Source: Melanocharis versteri (taxonomy: Eukaryota > Chordata > Aves > Passeriformes > Melanocharitidae). Taken from it: a stretch of DNA of 64,000 nucleotides. The translations under genes and the position numbers were made by a program. Under the pieces are notes generated by a model. The model did not search any database and was not told the DNA's origin. It was given only the letters and a program-made list of their open reading frames with translations. Shown piece after piece: positions 60,132 through 64,000 of this stretch. The DNA is taken from the NCBI GenBank assembly GCA_013397845.1, contig VZTG01006668.1, forward strand, positions 328,818 through 392,817, in the 5' to 3' direction. Position 1 is the first letter of the stretch, and every line of letters begins with the position of its first letter.

Positions 60132-60978
60132 CTACGTGTTGGACATGGTGATGGAGTTGAAGTAGCTCAGCAAGTCCTCCATGGTGAAATCCAGGGCAAT
60201 CCCTGCTCCTGCATGGCAGTGTTGGAGGAGCTCCTCGTACTGCCAGATGAACTCCTGCTCCATGGGCTGCCACACCNAGCAGCGTTGGAGGAGCTCCTCA
60301 AACTCCTCGTACTGCCGGATGAACTCCTGCTCCATGGCCTTCCACACCACCTGGAAAACCAGAATTCCTGCTCCATGGCCTTCCACACCACCTGGAAAAC
60401 CAGAATTCCTGCTCCACGGGCTGCCACACCACCTGGAAAACCAGAATTCCTGCTCATGGGCTGACACATCACCTGGAAAACCAGAATTCCTGCTCCACGG
60501 GCTGCCACACCACCTGGAAAACCAGAATTCCTGCTCCACGGGCTGCCACACCACCTGGAAAACCAGAATTCCTGCTCCACGGGCTGCCACACCACCTGGA
60601 AAACCAGAATTCCTGCTCCACGGGCTGCCACACCACCTGGAAAACCAGAATTCCTGCTCCATGGCCTTCCACACCACCTGGAAGAGCAGACCTCAGGTGC
60701 TTCCCCTGCCCCTGCAGGCACACAGGCAGTGCAGTCCCGAATCCCAAACCATCCCAGTGTCACACCCATCCCGCTCCAGTTACCGGCAGAAGATTTTCCT
60801 CTGGGGACAGATATTTGCGGATTTTCCTATGGAGAGTCTCCAGGGCTCTTTTGACTTCCTTGCCAGGATATTTTTCGATGACTTTCCAGAGTTCCTGCTT
60901 GCTGTAGGCCAGCTGGAAGCTGACCTCCTCCTCCTTCCCCCCCTGGGCCAGGCGGGCTTTCACCCCCTCAGAGAAATG
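60132..60978 (-). CDS. EXOC1-like exocyst subunit, last two exons (partial)
   Basis: Exon 60978-60784 encodes HFSEGVKARLAQGGKEEE, YSKQELWKVIEKYPGKEV and LSPEENLLP. Exon 60350-60132 encodes VVWKAMEQEFIRQYEEFEEL through MEDLLSYFNSITMSNT to the stop. This matches the C-terminus of EXOC1/Sec3 (HFFEGVEARVAQG, KVIKEYPGKEV, QDEFIRQY), but at a divergence suggesting a paralogue. EXOC1 helps anchor the exocyst at the plasma membrane. The terminal exon contains an apparent in-frame internal duplication: an MEQEF-I-QYEE block occurs twice, joined at the N at 60277. A 41-bp minisatellite sits over its acceptor. No further upstream exon is recognisable up to the window end, so the gene is incomplete here, either continuing beyond 64000 or a fragment. 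Confidence 0.75.
60327..60690 (-). repeat. 41-bp minisatellite duplicating a splice acceptor and exon start
   Basis: The anchor 'ctgctcc' (or its variant) recurs at 60327, 60368, 60409, 60450, 60490, 60531, 60572, 60613 and 60654, with period 41 and one 40-bp unit. On the gene strand each unit reads TTTTCCAG, then GTGGTGTGG, then a GAGCAGGAATTCTGG tail. The outermost unit is preceded by a unique CTGCTCTTCCAG, the likely ancestral acceptor. Confidence 0.95.
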
Positions 60979-63900
60979 CTGGGAAGGGATGGAGAAATTC
61001 CACGGTGAGCCATCCCGAGGTGGATTCCTGCATCGGGGCTGACACCTGATCGCTGCCCTCGGTTCCCTTCCCGTGTCTAATTCAGTCGAAATGAAGAATT
61101 GGGGAATGTTTAATGAAGTATTGGAGACTTTTATCCAATATATGGGCTGTTTCCAAGAACCAGGAATGGGCTCCTGCATCACTCACGCCTCTTTGCTCCT
61201 TCTCTTGGTGAAGGGAAACTGGGAGAGCTGGAGAGGGCCATGCCAGGATTTTGGGAAACCCAGGTGCCCCCATATCCCACGCACCTTGTTGGGAGCAATA
61301 AAATGATCCTTCCCCTTGGAAAAGGGAGGATTTGAAGCCACAGCAGAGCTCAGGTAGCACGAGACACGGAGCTGATTCTCCAGCCAAGCCAACAAATGTT
61401 TGACAGCAACGACTGGAAACAAATTGGAAGTAACAGGTCCCATAAATAATTCCAGCTGAGCTCCGTCTGCGAGACGCTTCGGGAAGAGGGAAAGAGCGGA
61501 AGGGCCGCGGTCTCGGGAAGGAGGGAGCGTCTGTTTGAGTTAGCAGAGCCAGATGCTCTCAGCTCAGTCATCAAAGCAGCCGCTCGGGAAGTGTCGGATG
61601 GATCAGCCCAGGCAGCCGTGAAAAAAGAGCCAGGGTCTGCCAGGCGCTGGCACGCAACTGGGATGGGAATGGGAATGGGCACAGGAATGGGAATGGGAAT
61701 GAGTATGGGAATGGGAATGGGCACAGGAATGGGAATGGGAATGAGTATGGGAATGGGAATGGGCACAGGAATGGGAATGGGAATGAGTATGGGAATGGGA
61801 ATGGGCACAGGAATGGGAATGGGAATGAGTATGGGAATGGGAATGGGCACAGGAATGGGAATGGGAATGAGTATGGGAATGGGAATGGGCACAGGAATGG
61901 GAATGGGAATGAGTATGGGAATGGGAATGGGCACAGGAATGGGAATGGGAATGAGTATGGGAATGGGAATGGGCACAGGAATGGGAATGGGAATGAGTAT
62001 GGGAATGGGAATGGGCACAGGAATGGGAATGGGAATGAGTATGGGAATGGGAATGGGCACAGGAATGGGAATGGGAATGAGTATGGGAATGGGAATGGGC
62101 ACAGGAATGGGAATGGGAATGAGTATGGGAATGGGAATGGGCACAGGAATGGGAATGGGAATGAGTATGGGAATGGGAATGGGCACAGGAATGGGAATGG
62201 GAATGAGTATGGGAATGGGAATGGGCACAGGAATGGGAATGGGAATGAGTATGGGAATGGGAATGGGCACAGGAATGGGAATGGGAATGAGTATGGGAAT
62301 GGGAATGGGCACAGGAATGGGAATGGGAATGAGTATGGGAATGGGAATGGGCACAGGAATGGGAATGGGAATGAGAACGGACTGGGAACAAGCTCCCCAC
62401 CAGTGCTTTGGAGTTCTGCCCGCGCTGTGTCTGAGTCCAGAAATGGGCACAGGGAGGAAGCAGCAGGAAAATGGGAAAATCCTGCGCATGGTTTGGGTTG
62501 CCAGAGAGCCGCTCCCTGCAGGGGTTTCCCTTTGGGAAGGATTTGTGAGCTCCTCGCCGAGCAGGGGTGAGGGATGAGCCAGCCCTGCTCACAACCTCAG
62601 CCTTGCTAAGACCGGGACTAAATTAAGGAGCTGCTTCCTAATCTTTTTCCCACTATTCCATTACAATTTCACTGGCTGGAAAGTGGCAAAACCAGGAAAA
62701 ATAAATCTTCCAACAGCAAATGGGAAAGAATTTCACAAGCCTGTGGAAAAGGGAATGGGAGAATGAGAAAGGACTTAATTACTGGCCTGCAATTAATTAT
62801 AAACTGCTTAAGGTTGCCTTCGAAACTCTCCCATCACACAAGGCAAGAAATCAGTATAAAATCCTTTATGAGGGCAGGGAATTAACCCAAAAAAATTACT
62901 GGGATAATCAGGAGAAAGGAAGTGGCCTGGAGACCTGGACTGGGACGTTTCCCAGCAGGGATGAGGGATATCTGACAGCGGGTTTGAGGGATGTTTTCGG
63001 GCAGGTTTCCTCTCAGCCTGGGCTCCATCCACGGGCAGGGCAAACAGCAGGAAAGACCTTGGATGGGTTTCCTGCAGAACTTCAGCAAACTCTCTGCAAA
63101 ACAGCCCGGGAGCAGCCAGTCCTGCAGGAATATCCCAGCAGGAGGCTCCGGGAGCTGGGAGAGCCCTTCTCCTGCAGCAGGACACGTGTGCAGCACCCTG
63201 GAGAGCCGGGCTGGGAATTCCAGCGGTGTCCTGGAGCTGGGAGCGGGTCACCTTCCCGTGCAGAGCGAGGGGGGACGCTGTGCCCCTGCTCTGCCCCCAG
63301 GACTGCGGGGATGGCACAGAGAGCTCGGCTGTGGCACCGCCAGCCCCGGGGAAGGTGCCTCAGCCTCTGTGGGGACAACTTGCTAAAAATTCCCCGTTTT
63401 CTCACGAACCTCCCGCTGTGCCGTTGTTCCAGCGTTCTGCTCGCGTCAAGGATGGGCTGAACAACCCCAGGGGATTCCTGCCCGTCCCAGACCTGTCCTC
63501 GCCCTCTGCAGCGGAGCAGGGACATCCTAGGACAGCAAAACTCATCCCGTCCTGCCCATGGAGCAACCCCAGCACCGGGCAGACGCTTTGGGATGATTTA
63601 TACCGGGTCAGGAACACCTTGTAGCCTTCCAAGGGTTTCCTCCTGGGGTTTAATGGCTCCTGCTTTATGGACTGGTGTAGGAACTAAAGATGGATAAAAT
63701 ACTGGAAGAAAATCACAGTTTAACACTTAGGGAAGGGGATCGGGCAGACTGGCTGCCACACATGCCCTGCACCACCTTTTGTCTAATTTAACAACTTTAT
63801 TTCCATTAATGGTCCAGTGGTGGCCATTTGGGTGCCATTAGGATCGTTCAGGTGAAATCTTCCTCCCTTTTTTCCAGGTCTCCTGTGCAGGTATTTGTGT

Positions 63901-64000
63901 CAGCACTCCCCATCCTGCTCCGATCGAGGATTTTGAGGTCCCCTGTTTTCCCAGTGGCTGAGTGTCTTTCCCAGGGGAAGTGACGCTGGGCAGGAGGAGC
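60979..64000. other. Region upstream of the visible EXOC1-like exons
   Basis: Apart from the 42-bp array at 61662-62380 I see no known exon or repeat. A short open segment at 61412-61286 on the minus strand has splice-like ends but no recognisable homology. The last 1.5 kb to the window edge shows nothing identifiable. Confidence 0.45.
61662..62380. repeat. 42-bp minisatellite, 17 units, hexamer-derived
   Basis: A higher-order unit of seven hexamers, mostly gggaat with one gcacag-type and one gagtat-type variant, repeats 17 times. 'gggcacagg' recurs every 42 bp from 61677 to 62349. Units look identical to each other. Because 42 is a multiple of three and the unit lacks stops, frames on both strands stay open (Met-Gly, Pro-Ile and His-Ser patterns); these are not genes. 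Confidence 0.95.

Noticed and set aside
61286..61412. Possible exon on the minus strand (VVAVKHLLAWLENQ...) with splice-like ends
   Set aside because: It does not correspond to the EXOC1 segment expected before HFSEGV and has no other recognised homology, so chance is the simplest explanation.
61662..62380. Resemblance of gggaat hexamers to interstitial telomeric repeats (gggtta)
   Set aside because: The hexamer differs at the diagnostic positions and is organised as a 42-bp higher-order unit, so it is an ordinary minisatellite.
61591..62592. Open frames of 330-380 codons on both strands across 61350-62592 (Met-Gly, Pro-Ile and His-Ser repeats)
   Set aside because: They exist only because the 42-bp array contains no stop codon in these frames. 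There is no start context, domain or splice support.
1..64000. CRISPR arrays, bacterial operons, rRNA or tRNA genes
   Set aside because: The window is vertebrate nuclear DNA. The tandem arrays have no spacer-repeat structure, and I found no convincing tRNA or rRNA sequence.

Overview
This is vertebrate nuclear DNA, almost certainly from a bird and probably a songbird. The genes are split by short GT-AG introns, the intergenic DNA carries many short CR1-type retroposon tails in both orientations, one avian-style solo LTR is present, and GC-rich minisatellites are abundant. NSDHL and GLOD5 are X-linked in humans, which suggests the avian counterpart of that ancient X block (chicken 4p, passerine 4A). 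That placement is inference. Three isolated N bases (9927, 10751, 60277) show the window is assembled from joined contigs.

Layout, left to right. NSDHL (sterol C4 decarboxylase) runs on the minus strand from 10367 to 3256, with a CCAAT-rich CpG island upstream. A GATD3/ES1-type gene follows on the minus strand (15196 to 12210). It has a TATA promoter and starts without a mitochondrial presequence. Divergent from it is gene A (plus, 18403 to 26497), an 874-residue protein made of a long multi-pass membrane region followed by a YrdC domain. After about 9 kb of mostly repetitive spacer containing a solo LTR comes its paralogue, gene B (minus, 45067 to 36146). Gene B is also 874 residues with the same architecture and points towards gene A. 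Divergent from gene B is a cis-aconitate decarboxylase (ACOD1/IRG1-like) gene (plus, 48940 to 54470) with all the known catalytic residues. GLOD5 (minus, 58507 to 57741) and the last two exons of an EXOC1-like exocyst gene (minus, 60978 to 60132) close the gene content.

The most interesting content is the pair of convergent membrane-YrdC fusion genes. Their membrane part contains stretches resembling the GPR1/FUN34/YaaH (acetate/succinate transporter) family, and their C-terminal domain keeps the hallmark motifs of YrdC/Sua5 threonylcarbamoyl-AMP synthases. Each lies head-to-head with a small-molecule enzyme gene: gene A with GATD3, gene B with the itaconate-synthase-like gene. I do not recognise an established name or function for either. 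The second notable feature is a 41-bp minisatellite in the EXOC1-like gene that has copied a 3' splice site and exon start about eight extra times.

Intron-exon structures were built by hand from splice consensus, reading-frame phase and remembered protein families. No alignment or search was run.
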